DNA of 64,000 bases from Denitratimonas yunnanensis (SeqCode) (GTDB lineage: Bacteria > Pseudomonadota > Gammaproteobacteria > Xanthomonadales > Xanthomonadaceae). The notes below the pieces were generated by a model. The model made no database searches. It was not told the origin of the DNA and was given only the letters and a program-made list of their open reading frames with translations. The stretch lies in NCBI GenBank assembly GCA_026410415.1, contig JAPMLR010000002.1, positions 351,010 to 415,009 on the forward strand, in the 5' to 3' direction. Positions 15,701 to 24,080 of the stretch are shown one piece after another (within the stretch, counting starts at the first letter, position 1; the number at the start of each line of letters is the position of its first letter). A program made the translations under genes and the position numbers.

Positions 15701-17635
15701 TCAATGAGATTCTGGAGTTGAGGATAGAGCCTTGAGCCGCGCCAATCCGGCCTTTTCGACGGCCTCGGCCAAATCAGCATGTCCTTGGTTCCGCAGTTCA
15801 GCGCCCAATTGCCAAGCGAATGGGTCGCCAGCAGGCAATCGCTCCACGGCTTTGATGAAGTAAGCCAAGGCCAATTCCGGTTCGGCGAAGTCATCCATGA
15901 CGATATTGCCGATGTACGCCAGCGTGCCGGCCCCGAGTGCAAATCGGGTATCAAGCGTGGCGAGCGCGGCCAATACCTGCGCTTTGTCCAACGCCACGCC
16001 AAGGCTGGCGTAGTGCGTGAGAATCAGCGGCGCGCGGGCATTGTCCCAGCTCATTCGCGCAGTTTGCAGGCGATGCTGGAAGCGCTCCCAATCCTCCGGC
16101 GATACATCGCCGCGAATGGTCTTCAGCACCGTCAGCAGGGCGAGGCTATTAAGGGTATCGGGTGTGGACTCGGCTCCCGCTGCACATGCGGCAATGGCAT
16201 CCTCCAGATTCGGATTGCCCCGCACATTCACGCCGCCGCCAGCAATGAACAAGGCATCGCACAATTCGATCCAGGCACGCGGTGACGAGGGCGCCGCCTC
16301 GGTGCCCGCCTTGGCCAGCAACACATTGCTGCTCCAGCTATGCGCACGCAGCAAGGTGGCGCCACCGAGGGCAAGCAACACGGCTGCGCAAACGCCAGCA
16401 ACCACGACGGATCGCATCTGCAAACGCTGGCTGAAATGCATCATCACGCCTGCCACCGCCAACACCACGCCGATCAGTGCGAAATGGTTGCGGTGCTCGT
16501 AAGCCAACTCCAGCGCCACCACATTGCTGGCAATGAAGTGGGCGCCGAAGAACAGGAACACACCCAGCGCGAACAAAGGCTGGCGGTGTCGCAAACGCCA
16601 CGCCAGCACCAGCAAAGTGGCAACAAGCGCGATGGCCGGCAGAGTCGTCCAGGGCTGCAACAGCCCGCGCGAAGGCTGCACCCAGTCGTAATAGAACGAC
16701 ATGTGGGAAGGCAGTGGCAGCAAGATTTGCCACAGGTACATGCACAACACACGTGGCTGGGTCAGGAGACGTTCGGGTGTGGAAAAATCACGCCCCGCGT
16801 GCGCCTCCCATTGCCAGTAATGCGGCACCACCCAGAGCGCATAAACCGCCACTCCCGCGAGCATCGCCAGCGCATAACCGCGACGCAACATGCCAGCTAC
16901 ACCCGCATCGGCAGCGGCAAAGCGCAACAAGGTCAGTTCCAATGCCAATGTGTATGCGGGCAGCAATACGGAATCTTCCTTGCAGCTCATCGCGGCAGCC
17001 CACAACAACAAACAGCCCAGCAATCCGGTTCGACCGGAGCGCCCCTGCATCTGGGCTTGTCGAGCCTGAAGATAGGCCAGCAAGGCCAATACCAAAAACA
17101 AGGTGCCCATGGTCTGGAGGCGCTGCACTGCATACAGCACGGCAGACACCTGCAGCGGATGTGCGGCCCATGCCAGGGCAAGCATGGGTGCGACCCACAT
17201 CACTCGCTTTTCAGGAACTCCTGCGATCAGCAACAGACTGCGGAACAACCACGCCAATGCACACGCGGTGAGCATGTGGATGAGGATGTTGGTCATCTTG
17301 AATGTGGCCGGGTCAGCAACGCCGCCAGCGCGCCAGAAGTCCAGCGCAAACGTGAGCGTGGGCAGACCACGCATGTTGCCCGATACCTGCTTGGTAGCCA
17401 GCACCTCGTACAGCGCGGCGGGACTCAGCTCGGCAAGATGGATAGACGAGTTGTTGACGATGTTGGGGATATCGTCGAACACGAACTCACCCGGCAGCCC
17501 CGGCAGGAACAACAGTCCCGCAAGCAGTGCAATGATCAGGCTGACAAGAAGGAAGTAGCGAGTATGCAAGGGTATGGAAATCCGTTGAGTGAGGCGTAAA
17601 CCATGAAGTGTGGATGCCAGACGTGGCAGGTGCAA
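15701..17635 (-). CDS. Multi-pass TMTC/GT-C-like protein with TPR-like tail, copy B
   Basis: The most divergent of the three paralogues (up to 644 residues). It keeps the loop motif GEFVFDDIPNIVNNS, the WAAHPLQVSAVLYAVQR block, SCKEDSVLLPAY, GRDFSTPERLLTQPRVL and LELAYEHRNHFALIG. The C-terminal 200 residues are alpha-helical repeats ending in AVEKAGLARLKAL. It ends 9 bases before copy A and starts about 40 bases after copy C, so the three are one transcription unit. The start is unclear: the longest frame uses a TTG; another TTG at 17569 would give an N-terminus that fits the paralogues better. A distinct acceptor or sugar from A and C is possible. Confidence 0.7.
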   Translation of the reverse strand: MHLPRLASTLHGLRLTQRISIPLHTRYFLLVSLIIALLAGLLFLPGLPGEFVFDDIPNIVNNSSIHLAELSPAALYEVLATKQVSGNMRGLPTLTFALDFWRAGGVADPATFKMTNILIHMLTACALAWLFRSLLLIAGVPEKRVMWVAPMLALAWAAHPLQVSAVLYAVQRLQTMGTLFLVLALLAYLQARQAQMQGRSGRTGLLGCLLLWAAAMSCKEDSVLLPAYTLALELTLLRFAAADAGVAGMLRRGYALAMLAGVAVYALWVVPHYWQWEAHAGRDFSTPERLLTQPRVLCMYLWQILLPLPSHMSFYYDWVQPSRGLLQPWTTLPAIALVATLLVLAWRLRHRQPLFALGVFLFFGAHFIASNVVALELAYEHRNHFALIGVVLAVAGVMMHFSQRLQMRSVVVAGVCAAVLLALGGATLLRAHSWSSNVLLAKAGTEAAPSSPRAWIELCDALFIAGGGVNVRGNPNLEDAIAACAAGAESTPDTLNSLALLTVLKTIRGDVSPEDWERFQHRLQTARMSWDNARAPLILTHYASLGVALDKAQVLAALATLDTRFALGAGTLAYIGNIVMDDFAEPELALAYFIKAVERLPAGDPFAWQLGAELRNQGHADLAEAVEKAGLARLKALSSTPESH

Positions 17636-17674
17636 AGCATAAAATCAGGCCCGGGCACCTCTTACATCTGCGAA

Positions 17675-19531
17675 CTACTTGGCCGGTGCCCTGGGAATGC
17701 GCGACAGCTGCTCCACCCATTCATCCCATCCGGATTCCGAAAGGGCCGAAAGCATCTGTTCGATCCCGGCGTCACCTGCCGGCGACTGCTCCACTGCACG
17801 TATCAGGTAAGGCAATGCCTCCTCCGAAAAAGGAGTGTCATTGAGTGCATACGAGGCCAGCTGAAGGTTCTCGCTCGGAGAGTATGTGGTTCGGCGGGAA
17901 AGAATCGACATGGCCGTCAACACACCACGCGCATCCATGGAGATACCAATTTGCGCATTCTGGATCATCGGCCAGATGACATTGCGGTTCTGCACCGTCA
18001 TCGGTACCCGTTCTAGGCACTGATGAAACCGCTCCCAGTCTTCCGATGTCGCGGTGCCTTGAATGCTCTTGTAGTTCACCACGTTGGATCGTAACAACGC
18101 GGAGTCGAACTGCTCCGCACCCTGCCGGACAGTGGCAATGGCGCTTTCCAGGTAGGCGCTGTCGGGCCTGAATGCAGCAAGATCGGCATAGGTGCCACCA
18201 AGGGCCACCCAGGCACGCTCTGACCCCGGCGCCATCTCCAAAGTGCGCTGGGCAAAATGTAATGGCTCGCCCCAATCATGTGCACGAACCAAGGTGCCGG
18301 CACCCAATGCCACAAAGACCATAGCTGCCAAGGCGATGTTCCACACCTGTGGAATTCGCCAACGCAAAACGGCAGCCACGCACAAGTCACCCAAGGCCAG
18401 TACCGCACCGATCAAAGGAAAGTGATTGCGGTGCTCGAACACCAGCTCCAAACCGATGACGTTGCTGGTCATGAAATGACCGGCAAAGAACAAAAGCACG
18501 CCGCAGGAAAACACCGGGCGCGCCTTGCGCCAACGCCAAGCCCACGCCAGAAGCCCGCCGATCAACACCAATGCAAGCAAGGTACTGACAGGATTCAGAA
18601 AACTCCTGGAAATTTCCAGATCATCGTAGAAAAACGGCAACCGCTCGGGTAACGGCAGCAGGATCTGCCCCAGGTACATCACCAACACCCGCCCCTGAGT
18701 AAGGAGGCGCTCGGAAGAAGAAAATGTTCTTCCCGGATAATCCCCCCAGCTCCAGTAATGCGGCAACACGACGAAAAAATAAGCCATCGCGCCCACCAGC
18801 GCTGCAGCCATCCAGACACGGCGCAATGCTCGCGCCATCGCCGGCTGTGCGGCACGAAATTGGAGCACCGTGAGTTCCAATACAAGCGCATAGGCCGGGA
18901 AAAGGATGGAGTCTTCCTTCGCCGCAAAAGCCAATGCCCAGAAGAAGCCGGTCAACGCCCAGTACGCATGGCTACGTTGCTCCGCGATCTGCGCGTGTCG
19001 CGCACCAAGATAAGCCCAAAGGGCCAGCACCAGGAACAAGGTACCCAAGGTCTGCATGCGCTGCACCACATACAGCACCGATGACACCTGAAGTGGGTGA
19101 ATGGCCCAGAGCCCGGTCAGAACCAGGGCCACACAGGCAGCACGGCGCGCGGGCCATTGCGCCAACGACAGAAGCCGGCGGAAAAACAACGCCAACGCAA
19201 ATATAGTCAGCGCGTGAATGACGAGATTGGTGGTCTTGAACACCACCGGATCCAACCCACCCCCACGCCAATAATCCAATGCAAAGCTCAGCATGGAAAG
19301 CGCACGCGAACCGTTCCCGGGCTGGAAGCTGTAGGCGGCCAGTAGAAGTTTATCCGCACTTAACTCGGAAAGATGCAGCGCTCCGTTGTCCTGGATATTG
19401 GGATGATCATCGACGATGAAGCCGCCGCCCAAGCCGGGAAGAAACAGACTGCAGGCCAACAGGGCGCACAACACGGCCAGTATCAGAAAACGGCGGCGCG
19501 GGAAGGGCGTCAAAACTCCGAGGCTGGGCAT
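17675..19531 (-). CDS. Multi-pass TMTC/GT-C-like protein with TPR-like tail, copy C
   Basis: A 618-residue paralogue, closest to copy A in the middle region. Conserved blocks are GGGFIVDDHPNIQDNG in the first outer loop, WAIHPLQVSSVLYVVQR, AKEDSILFPAY, GRTFSSSERLLTQGRVL and LELVFEHRNHFPLIG. The tail has helical repeats and ends in a proline-rich stretch. It is first of the triplet and lies just downstream of the terminator of the main pilin gene, so it is transcribed either by read-through or from a promoter in the 110-base gap. The predicted role is transfer of a lipid-linked or activated sugar to pilin in the periplasm; the level of support is context plus GT-C-like motifs. Confidence 0.72.
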   Translation of the reverse strand: MPSLGVLTPFPRRRFLILAVLCALLACSLFLPGLGGGFIVDDHPNIQDNGALHLSELSADKLLLAAYSFQPGNGSRALSMLSFALDYWRGGGLDPVVFKTTNLVIHALTIFALALFFRRLLSLAQWPARRAACVALVLTGLWAIHPLQVSSVLYVVQRMQTLGTLFLVLALWAYLGARHAQIAEQRSHAYWALTGFFWALAFAAKEDSILFPAYALVLELTVLQFRAAQPAMARALRRVWMAAALVGAMAYFFVVLPHYWSWGDYPGRTFSSSERLLTQGRVLVMYLGQILLPLPERLPFFYDDLEISRSFLNPVSTLLALVLIGGLLAWAWRWRKARPVFSCGVLLFFAGHFMTSNVIGLELVFEHRNHFPLIGAVLALGDLCVAAVLRWRIPQVWNIALAAMVFVALGAGTLVRAHDWGEPLHFAQRTLEMAPGSERAWVALGGTYADLAAFRPDSAYLESAIATVRQGAEQFDSALLRSNVVNYKSIQGTATSEDWERFHQCLERVPMTVQNRNVIWPMIQNAQIGISMDARGVLTAMSILSRRTTYSPSENLQLASYALNDTPFSEEALPYLIRAVEQSPAGDAGIEQMLSALSESGWDEWVEQLSRIPRAPAK

Positions 19532-19574
19532 GGAAATCCCGTAACATGATTAAAGCAAGGGGCAGGCCATAAAA

Positions 19575-19602
19575 ACGAAAAGCGCCTTGCGGCGCTTTTC
19601 GT
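19575..19602 (-). terminator. Intrinsic terminator after pilA1
   Basis: A 12-base-pair perfect stem (ACGAAAAGCGCC / GGCGCTTTTCGT) with a 4-base loop. On the minus strand it runs into TTTTT. It lies 38 bases past the pilA1 stop and would limit read-through into the three membrane-enzyme genes, a usual way to keep pilin mRNA abundant. Confidence 0.88.
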
Positions 19603-19640
19603 CGAACCAATCTATCGGCTCTATAACATCAGAACAGCAA

Positions 19641-20015
19641 TTACGGGGTACCGGCGGTACCAACCGGCAGCAGACTGCAGGTGCCACTGCCAAAGTTGCA
19701 GGTGGTGCCCTGAATGATGGCCGCATTGCCGCGCACCGGGGCCCGGAACTGGTGCGAGCTACCGGCGTTATAACGAGCGGTAGTGACATTGCTACCTGAA
19801 ACGCAAGCGCGGCCAGCAAACGGAGTGGCATTGCGGTTGTCCGCAGCATCAGCCACACCTGCATTGACATAGGCCTTGGCCTCGGCCAGGCAGGCGCCAT
19901 TGGCGGAGCGCTGGGTGTAGTTGCGGTAAGCCGGCAGGGCGATAGCCGCCAGGATGGCGATGATCGCAACCACGATCATCAGTTCGATCAGGGTGAAGCC
20001 CTTTTGCGTCTTCAT
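19641..20015 (-). CDS. pilA: Type IV major pilin PilA
   Basis: A class IVa prepilin of 124 residues: leader MKTQKG, cleavage before F of [20 protein letters not shown], and mature E5. The globular domain is short and closes with a C-terminal disulphide region [14 protein letters not shown] plus the Thr-containing tail VGTAGTP. AAGGAAA lies 8 bases before the ATG. A strong terminator follows, which fits a highly expressed major subunit. PilA polymerises into pili after processing by PilD, whose gene lies divergently nearby. The Thr/Ser tail could be a glycan acceptor, which is inference. Confidence 0.92.
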   Translation of the reverse strand: MKTQKGFTLIELMIVVAIIAILAAIALPAYRNYTQRSANGACLAEAKAYVNAGVADAADNRNATPFAGRACVSGSNVTTARYNAGSSHQFRAPVRGNAAIIQGTTCNFGSGTCSLLPVGTAGTP

Positions 20016-20357
20016 GGGAAATTTCCTTGTTTGAAAGGGTGGAACGGGTTAGCTAACGGCCTGGGTGCTCGGACTGGCTCTTGCGCCTTGTCCTTGGCCG
20101 GGAGGCCAGACGTCGCACCGGCGGGGGTACGGTAGCAGCTTCTGTGCCAACTGCGATGATGGCGGTTGAAGTGCGAGGTGGCGCACGGTTGTGGGTAGGT
20201 CGGTTCGGGGTGCTGCGGTAGGGGGTGACAGGCATCACGGTGTGACGTTGGGCATCGGTAGTGGAAAGGTCGTTTTGTGTCACTTTGTGACGTTTTTCGG
20301 CAGGATTCATGGTGTTCGGTGATGTGGTTATGGCGTTGCTGGTCTTTCGTGGTTCGT

Positions 20358-20380
20358 GCACCCTGCGGGTGCGCTCCTAC
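20358..20380 (-). repeat. REP of a second family (GTAGGAGCGCACC type)
   Basis: On the minus strand it reads GTAG then GAGCGCACCCGCAGGGTGC, with a hairpin GCACCC/GGGTGC. The GTAG head is shared with the main family but the arms are different. Only one copy is seen in the window, so its RAYT lies elsewhere if it still exists. Confidence 0.5.
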
Positions 20381-20463
20381 ACCGACGCCTTGGAGGGAGG
20401 CGCCCACAGGGGCACGAACAGGCGAATCGTCAGCGGGGTTTTGTGCCTACCTCCAAATGCAAC

Positions 20464-20490
20464 GTCGGGGGGTGTAACCCCGACCTACGG
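20464..20490 (-). repeat. REP element, main family
   Basis: Reverse-complement copy of the GTAGGTCGGGG-type unit, with one extra G in the arm (GTCGGGGGGTGTAACCCC). It is followed by a worn partial copy. Confidence 0.75.
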
Positions 20491-20531
20491 ATGCGTTGGG
20501 ATGTAGCCCCGCCGATGGATGCGGCGACCTG

Positions 20532-20614
20532 CCGTAGGTCGCGCCTATGTGCGCGACGGGCGTGGTCGTGTGCTGGAACGGATGCAACGTCGGGGGTGTA
20601 ACCCCGACCTACGG
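20532..20614. repeat. REPIN with short spacer
   Basis: Forward half at 20532-20557 has the GCGC-type arms (GTCGCGC / GCGCGAC); reverse half at 20589-20614 has the GGGG-type arms. This is the two-arm REPIN found around the RAYT, but here with only 31 bases between halves and in opposite orientation. Confidence 0.75.
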
Positions 20615-20812
20615 GCGATGGCTGCGCCAGAGGTGTAGCCCCGACCTGCGGGGTGGTGTTGCAACGGGTCTGTCAACAATGCGCGCCAAACACCTGAACG
20701 GCGTGGTAATGTTCACGGACGTGAAGCTGGCGGTGGGTGCCGCCACCCATCAGGGGTTGGGCCAGTGCTTCGGTTGTCTTGAGAACCATTGAGGACGGAG
20801 GGAACTCCCGCC

Positions 20813-22069
20813 ATGTCTGCCACACGAGCCGCAGCCACCAAGGCCGCACCACGCAATCCCAACCCAATGCAGCAGTTCGTCTGGACGGGTGTGGACAAGC
20901 GCGGCACCAAGATGAAGGGCGAAACGCTGGCCAAGAACGCCAGCCTGCTGAAGGCCGAACTGCGCAAACAGGGCATCACGCCGAACATGGTGCGGGCCAA
21001 GCCCAAGCCACTGTTCGGCTCGGCGGGCAAGAAAATAACGGCGCGTGACATCGCCATCTTCAGTCGCCAGATTGCCACGATGATGAAGTCGGGCGTGCCC
21101 TTGGTGACCTCTTTCGAGATCATCGCCGGCGGCCAGAAAAACCCGAAGATGAAAACCATGCTGGACGAAATCCGCGCCAGCATCGAGGGCGGCAGCACGC
21201 TGCATGAGGCGCTCGGCAAGCACCCCCTGTATTTCGACCTGCTTTACCTGAACCTGGTCAAGGCAGGCGAAAGTGCGGGTGTGCTGGAAACCGTGCTTGA
21301 AACCATCGCCAGCTACAAGGAAAACATCGAAGCCCTCAAGGGCAAGATCAAGAAGGCGATGTTCTACCCGATCATGGTGCTGGCGCTCGCCCTCCTCATC
21401 AGTGCGGGCTTGCTGATGTTCGTGGTGCCGCAATTCGAGGAAGTGTTCAAAGGCTTTGGCGCTGATTTGCCTGCGTTCACGAAGATGCTCGTCAACCTAT
21501 CCAAATGGATGGTGTCTTACTGGTGGCTTTTGTTCGGTAGCATTGGTCTTGGAATTTTCGCCTTCATCCAGGCCAAGAAACGCTCCAAGTCGTTTGGCTT
21601 CTTCCTGGATCGCATGATCCTGAAGATCCCGGTGATCGGCGAGATCATGCACAACTCCGCCATCGCCCGCTTCGCCCGCACGCTGGCCATCACCTTCAAG
21701 GCTGGCGTACCGCTGGTGGAAGCGCTGGATATCGTGGCTGGTGCCACCGGCAACATCGTGTACGAGAAGGCGGTGTTCCGCATCCGTGATGATGTCTCGG
21801 TGGGTTACCAGCTCAATGTGGCCATGAAGCAGGTCGATATCTTCCCGCACATGGTGGTGATGATGACCGCCATCGGTGAAGAAGCGGGTGCTTTGGACGC
21901 GATGCTGACCAAGGTGGCGGAGTTCTACGAACAGGAAGTCAACAATGCCGTGGACGCATTGGCCAGCCTGATCGAGCCCATGGTGATGGTGGTGATCGGC
22001 ACCTTGGTGGGCGGCATGGTGATCGGCATGTACCTGCCCATCTTCAAGCTCGCATCTGTCGTTGGCTGA
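20813..22069 (+). CDS. pilC: Type IV pilus inner-membrane platform protein PilC
   Basis: A GspF/PilC family protein of 418 residues that seats the pilus motor in the inner membrane. Two repeated cytoplasmic domains are visible: ARDIAIFSRQIATMMKSGVP (first) and ARFARTLAITFKAGVPLVEA (second), each with the TLHEAL/GYQLNVAM-type continuation, and three membrane helices (about 195-220, 245-265 and near the C-terminus, MVIGMYLPIFKL). ATG is chosen with GGAGGG about 11 bases upstream. The pilB ATPase gene that usually accompanies it is not in the window. It overlaps or abuts pilD. Confidence 0.95.
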   Translation: MSATRAAATKAAPRNPNPMQQFVWTGVDKRGTKMKGETLAKNASLLKAELRKQGITPNMVRAKPKPLFGSAGKKITARDIAIFSRQIATMMKSGVPLVTSFEIIAGGQKNPKMKTMLDEIRASIEGGSTLHEALGKHPLYFDLLYLNLVKAGESAGVLETVLETIASYKENIEALKGKIKKAMFYPIMVLALALLISAGLLMFVVPQFEEVFKGFGADLPAFTKMLVNLSKWMVSYWWLLFGSIGLGIFAFIQAKKRSKSFGFFLDRMILKIPVIGEIMHNSAIARFARTLAITFKAGVPLVEALDIVAGATGNIVYEKAVFRIRDDVSVGYQLNVAMKQVDIFPHMVVMMTAIGEEAGALDAMLTKVAEFYEQEVNNAVDALASLIEPMVMVVIGTLVGGMVIGMYLPIFKLASVVG

Positions 22070-22070
22070 C

Positions 22071-23033
22071 GTGTTGGTTTCTCTGGTGGAATACCCGGCG
22101 CTGGCCATTGCCAGCGCCGCTGCTTTGGGCCTGCTGGTCGGCAGCTTCCTCAATGTGGTGATCCTGCGCTTGCCGTTGCGGATGCAGTGGCAGTGGGAGC
22201 GGGATGCGCGTGAGGTGCTCGGCTTCAACCCCGGCGCCGAACCCGGCAGGTCGGGGGTGCATTCCCGACACGACGCTTCCGATGCCGATGCCGATACCGC
22301 TATGTCGGACTCGCCCTCCCGGCACGAAACCACCATGCCTGCGCCGCCTCCGGGCATCGTGGTGGAACGATCGCATTGCCCCAAATGCGGCCATGCCATC
22401 ACCGCGCTGGAAAACATCCCGCTGCTGAGCTTCATCGCGCTCGGTGGCAAATGCCGTGGCTGCAAAGCGAAGATTTCGTGGCAATACCCGGCGGTGGAAG
22501 CGCTGACGGGCGTGTTGTTCGCGCTCATCGTGTGGCGCTTTGGCGTGACGTGGGAAGCCGGCGCGCTGTTGGTGGTCACGGGATTTCTGGTGGCGATGTC
22601 GGGCATCGACGCGCGCACCACCTTGTTGCCGGATGTGCTCACGCTGCCGCTGTTGTGGTTCGGCCTGTTGCTGAGCCTGGTGCCGCTGTTCGTGACGCCG
22701 GTGGACGCCATCCTCGGCGCGGCAGTGGGCTATCTCTCGCTGTGGAGCGTGTACTGGGGCTTCAAGCTGCTCACCGGCAAGGAAGGCATGGGGTATGGCG
22801 ACTTCAAACTGCTGGCCGCGATAGGTGCGTTCTGTGGCTGGAAGGCGATCCTGCCGGTGGTGCTGATGTCCTCGATCATCGGTGCCATCGTCGGCGTGCT
22901 GCTGATCGCCATCCAGGGCCGTGATCGCGCCACGCCGATCCCGTTCGGCCCGTATCTCGCGGCAGCCGGCTGGGTCCAGATGTTCCACGGCGGCGACCTG
23001 CTCGACGCCTACCTGCGCTTCATCGCCGCATGA
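22071..23033 (+). CDS. pilD: Prepilin peptidase/N-methyltransferase PilD with a REP-derived insert
   Basis: The bifunctional membrane enzyme (320 residues) that cleaves prepilin leaders and methylates the new N-terminus. It has zinc cysteines CPKC (103-106) and CRGC (128-131) and the catalytic aspartates D180 (SGIDARTTLLPD) and D244 (GYGDFK). GTG is assumed as start; a TTG 9 bases upstream would overlap pilC. Between AREVL and PPGIVVERSHC the cytosolic loop is longer than usual by about 30 residues (about 59-88, GRSGVHSRHDASDADAD and on), and this stretch is encoded by a REP copy. Catalytic parts look intact, so function is probably kept. Confidence 0.92.
   Translation: MLVSLVEYPALAIASAAALGLLVGSFLNVVILRLPLRMQWQWERDAREVLGFNPGAEPGRSGVHSRHDASDADADTAMSDSPSRHETTMPAPPPGIVVERSHCPKCGHAITALENIPLLSFIALGGKCRGCKAKISWQYPAVEALTGVLFALIVWRFGVTWEAGALLVVTGFLVAMSGIDARTTLLPDVLTLPLLWFGLLLSLVPLFVTPVDAILGAAVGYLSLWSVYWGFKLLTGKEGMGYGDFKLLAAIGAFCGWKAILPVVLMSSIIGAIVGVLLIAIQGRDRATPIPFGPYLAAAGWVQMFHGGDLLDAYLRFIAA
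22246..22269 (+). repeat. REP copy inside pilD coding sequence
   Basis: The 24 bases read GCAGGTCGGGGGTGCATTCC followed by CGAC. They match the main REP unit (head GTAG to GCAG; hairpin GTCGGGG / CCCGAC) except for a few bases, and what follows (GATGCCGATGCC) resembles the REPIN inner spacer. It is translated as GRSGVHSR within an extra loop. Confidence 0.65.
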
Positions 23034-23040
23034 CCCCCAC

Positions 23041-23065
23041 CGTAGGTCGGGGTTACACCCCCGAC
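23041..23065 (+). repeat. Single REP downstream of pilD
   Basis: Perfect main-family unit starting 8 bases after the pilD stop, so its hairpin could also cap the pilCD transcript. It is followed by an 18-base spacer and the next REPIN. Confidence 0.75.
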
Positions 23066-23083
23066 GCAGGCATCGCCCCACCA

Positions 23084-23192
23084 CCGTAGGTCGGGGTTAC
23101 ACCCCCGACATTGCGTGCGCATCGGCATCCCGACACGGCACGCGTTTCGGCATACCCCAACGTCCCGTCGCGCACGTAGGCGCGACCTACGG
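23084..23192. repeat. REPIN unit 1 (109 bp)
   Basis: Forward GTAGGTCGGGG-type REP, a 57-base spacer, and a convergent REP with arms GTCGCGC/GCGCGAC (reverse at about 23167-23192). A worn single REP (23208-23232) follows. Both halves keep the GTAG head that RAYTs recognise. Confidence 0.85.
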
Positions 23193-23250
23193 CAGGTTGC
23201 CGCATATCCGTACGTCGCGTTACACCCCCGGCGCAGGCATCGCCCCACCA

Positions 23251-23359
23251 CCGTAGGTCGGGGTTACACCCCCGACATTGCATGTGCATCGGCATCCCGA
23301 CACGGCACGCGTTTCGGCATACCCCAGCGTCCCGTCGCGCACGTAGGCGCGACCTACGG
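23251..23359. repeat. REPIN unit 2 (109 bp)
   Basis: Nearly identical to unit 1, with a few substitutions in the spacer (ATGTGC for GTGCGC; CAGCGT for CAACGT). Same two heads in convergent orientation. Confidence 0.85.
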
Positions 23360-23372
23360 TGGGTTGCCGCGC

Positions 23373-23475
23373 CCGTAGGTCGGGGTTGCACCCCCGACAT
23401 TGCGTGTGCATCGGCATCCCGACACGGCACGCGTTTCGGCACATCCCAACGTCGTGTCGCGCGGGCGGTGGGTTG
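23373..23475. repeat. REPIN unit 3, right half decayed
   Basis: The forward REP (23373-23398) is intact except TTGCA for TTACA. The right half has lost its GTAG head (GTCGTGTCGCGCGGGCGG), next to the 3' end of the RAYT gene. Confidence 0.7.
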
Positions 23476-23477
23476 TC

Positions 23478-23495
23478 GCGAATCATGATTCGCGG
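23478..23495. other. 18-base perfect palindrome at the RAYT stop
   Basis: CGCGAATCATGATTCGCG is fully self-complementary and contains the TGA stop of the transposase. It could form a hairpin at the 3' end of that mRNA; no T-run follows, so a terminator is not clear. Confidence 0.5.
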
Positions 23496-23992
23496 ATGTC
23501 ATCCATGTGGTCGGGTGGGGTGTGTCCCCATGTGGGTGCGTAGACGCCGCGCGATTGCCATGCGGCGAGGCTCGACCAGGGCCATGCGCCGGCGTGTTGT
23601 GCGAGGCCATGTTTCACGGGGTTGAAGTGGAGGTAATCGAGGTGGCGGGCGAAGTCGTTTTCGTCGCGCACGATGTGGTCATGGTAGCGAGGTTGCCAGA
23701 GGCGTCGGGTTGCGGGTGCGATGTGATGCAGGCGTGAGAGTGCCGCGCGTTTGAAGCATCCGATCAATGCCGGAATTTCCACGCCGGGGTATGGAGAGAT
23801 CATCAGGTGGAGATGGTCGTGCAGCAGGACGTGGGCGTGGTGCCGGAAAGGGTGGCGTTGTTTGGCCGCGCGCAACGACGCCAGCACCATGTTGCACGCG
23901 GCGTCATCCGCCATCCATGGGTACCGGCCATGGGTGGCGAGGGTGAGGAAGACGGTTTGACCATCACGGAAGTAGCGTCGATAGCGGGGCAT
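23483..23992 (-). CDS. REP-associated tyrosine transposase (RAYT)
   Basis: A 169-residue Y1/HUH protein of the TnpA-REP type. The HUH histidines are H60 and H62 in HVLLHDHLHLMISP, and the catalytic tyrosine is Y120 in DYLHFNPVKHGL. RLWQPRYHDHIVRDENDF is the conserved stretch between them. The usual MPNHVHLLL form is changed to LHDHLHLMI, but key residues remain. The start is the ATG of MPRYRRYFRDGQTVF, where family similarity begins; the upstream frame runs through a REP. Such enzymes nick REP hairpins next to the GTAG head. The gene is enclosed by REPIN arrays, so it is the likely driver of the family in this genome. Confidence 0.9.
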   Translation of the reverse strand: MPRYRRYFRDGQTVFLTLATHGRYPWMADDAACNMVLASLRAAKQRHPFRHHAHVLLHDHLHLMISPYPGVEIPALIGCFKRAALSRLHHIAPATRRLWQPRYHDHIVRDENDFARHLDYLHFNPVKHGLAQHAGAWPWSSLAAWQSRGVYAPTWGHTPPDHMDDIRES

Positions 23993-24080
23993 GACGTCAG
24001 GGTGGCCACCGGACGGCATGCGCGGTATCGGCGTTTTACCGATCCACGCATCGGTTTTTTCCGAGGCCTCGCCCCACCAC

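Larger units (their letters stand above)
20016..20812. other. Intergenic region between divergent pilA and pilC
   Basis: About 800 bases without a believable gene; open frames here lack ribosome sites and resemble no protein. It must hold the pilA promoter (near 20016-20150) and the pilC promoter (near 20700-20800), but I found no convincing sigma-54 GG-N10-GC pair. The middle is filled with REP elements of two kinds (20358-20380, 20464-20490, 20532-20614 and a worn copy at 20630-20651). Confidence 0.6.

Noticed and set aside
13838-19531. The three similar membrane genes as an assembly duplication
   Set aside because: They differ at most positions outside conserved blocks and have different lengths and junctions, so they are true paralogues.
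20016-20420. Possible leftward genes of 100-130 codons upstream of pilA
   Set aside because: Translations are Thr/Pro/His-rich with no ribosome site and overlap REP DNA.
22044-23084. 346-codon leftward frame antisense to pilD
   Set aside because: Histidine- and glutamine-rich shadow of the pilD frame, and its start lies in a REP.
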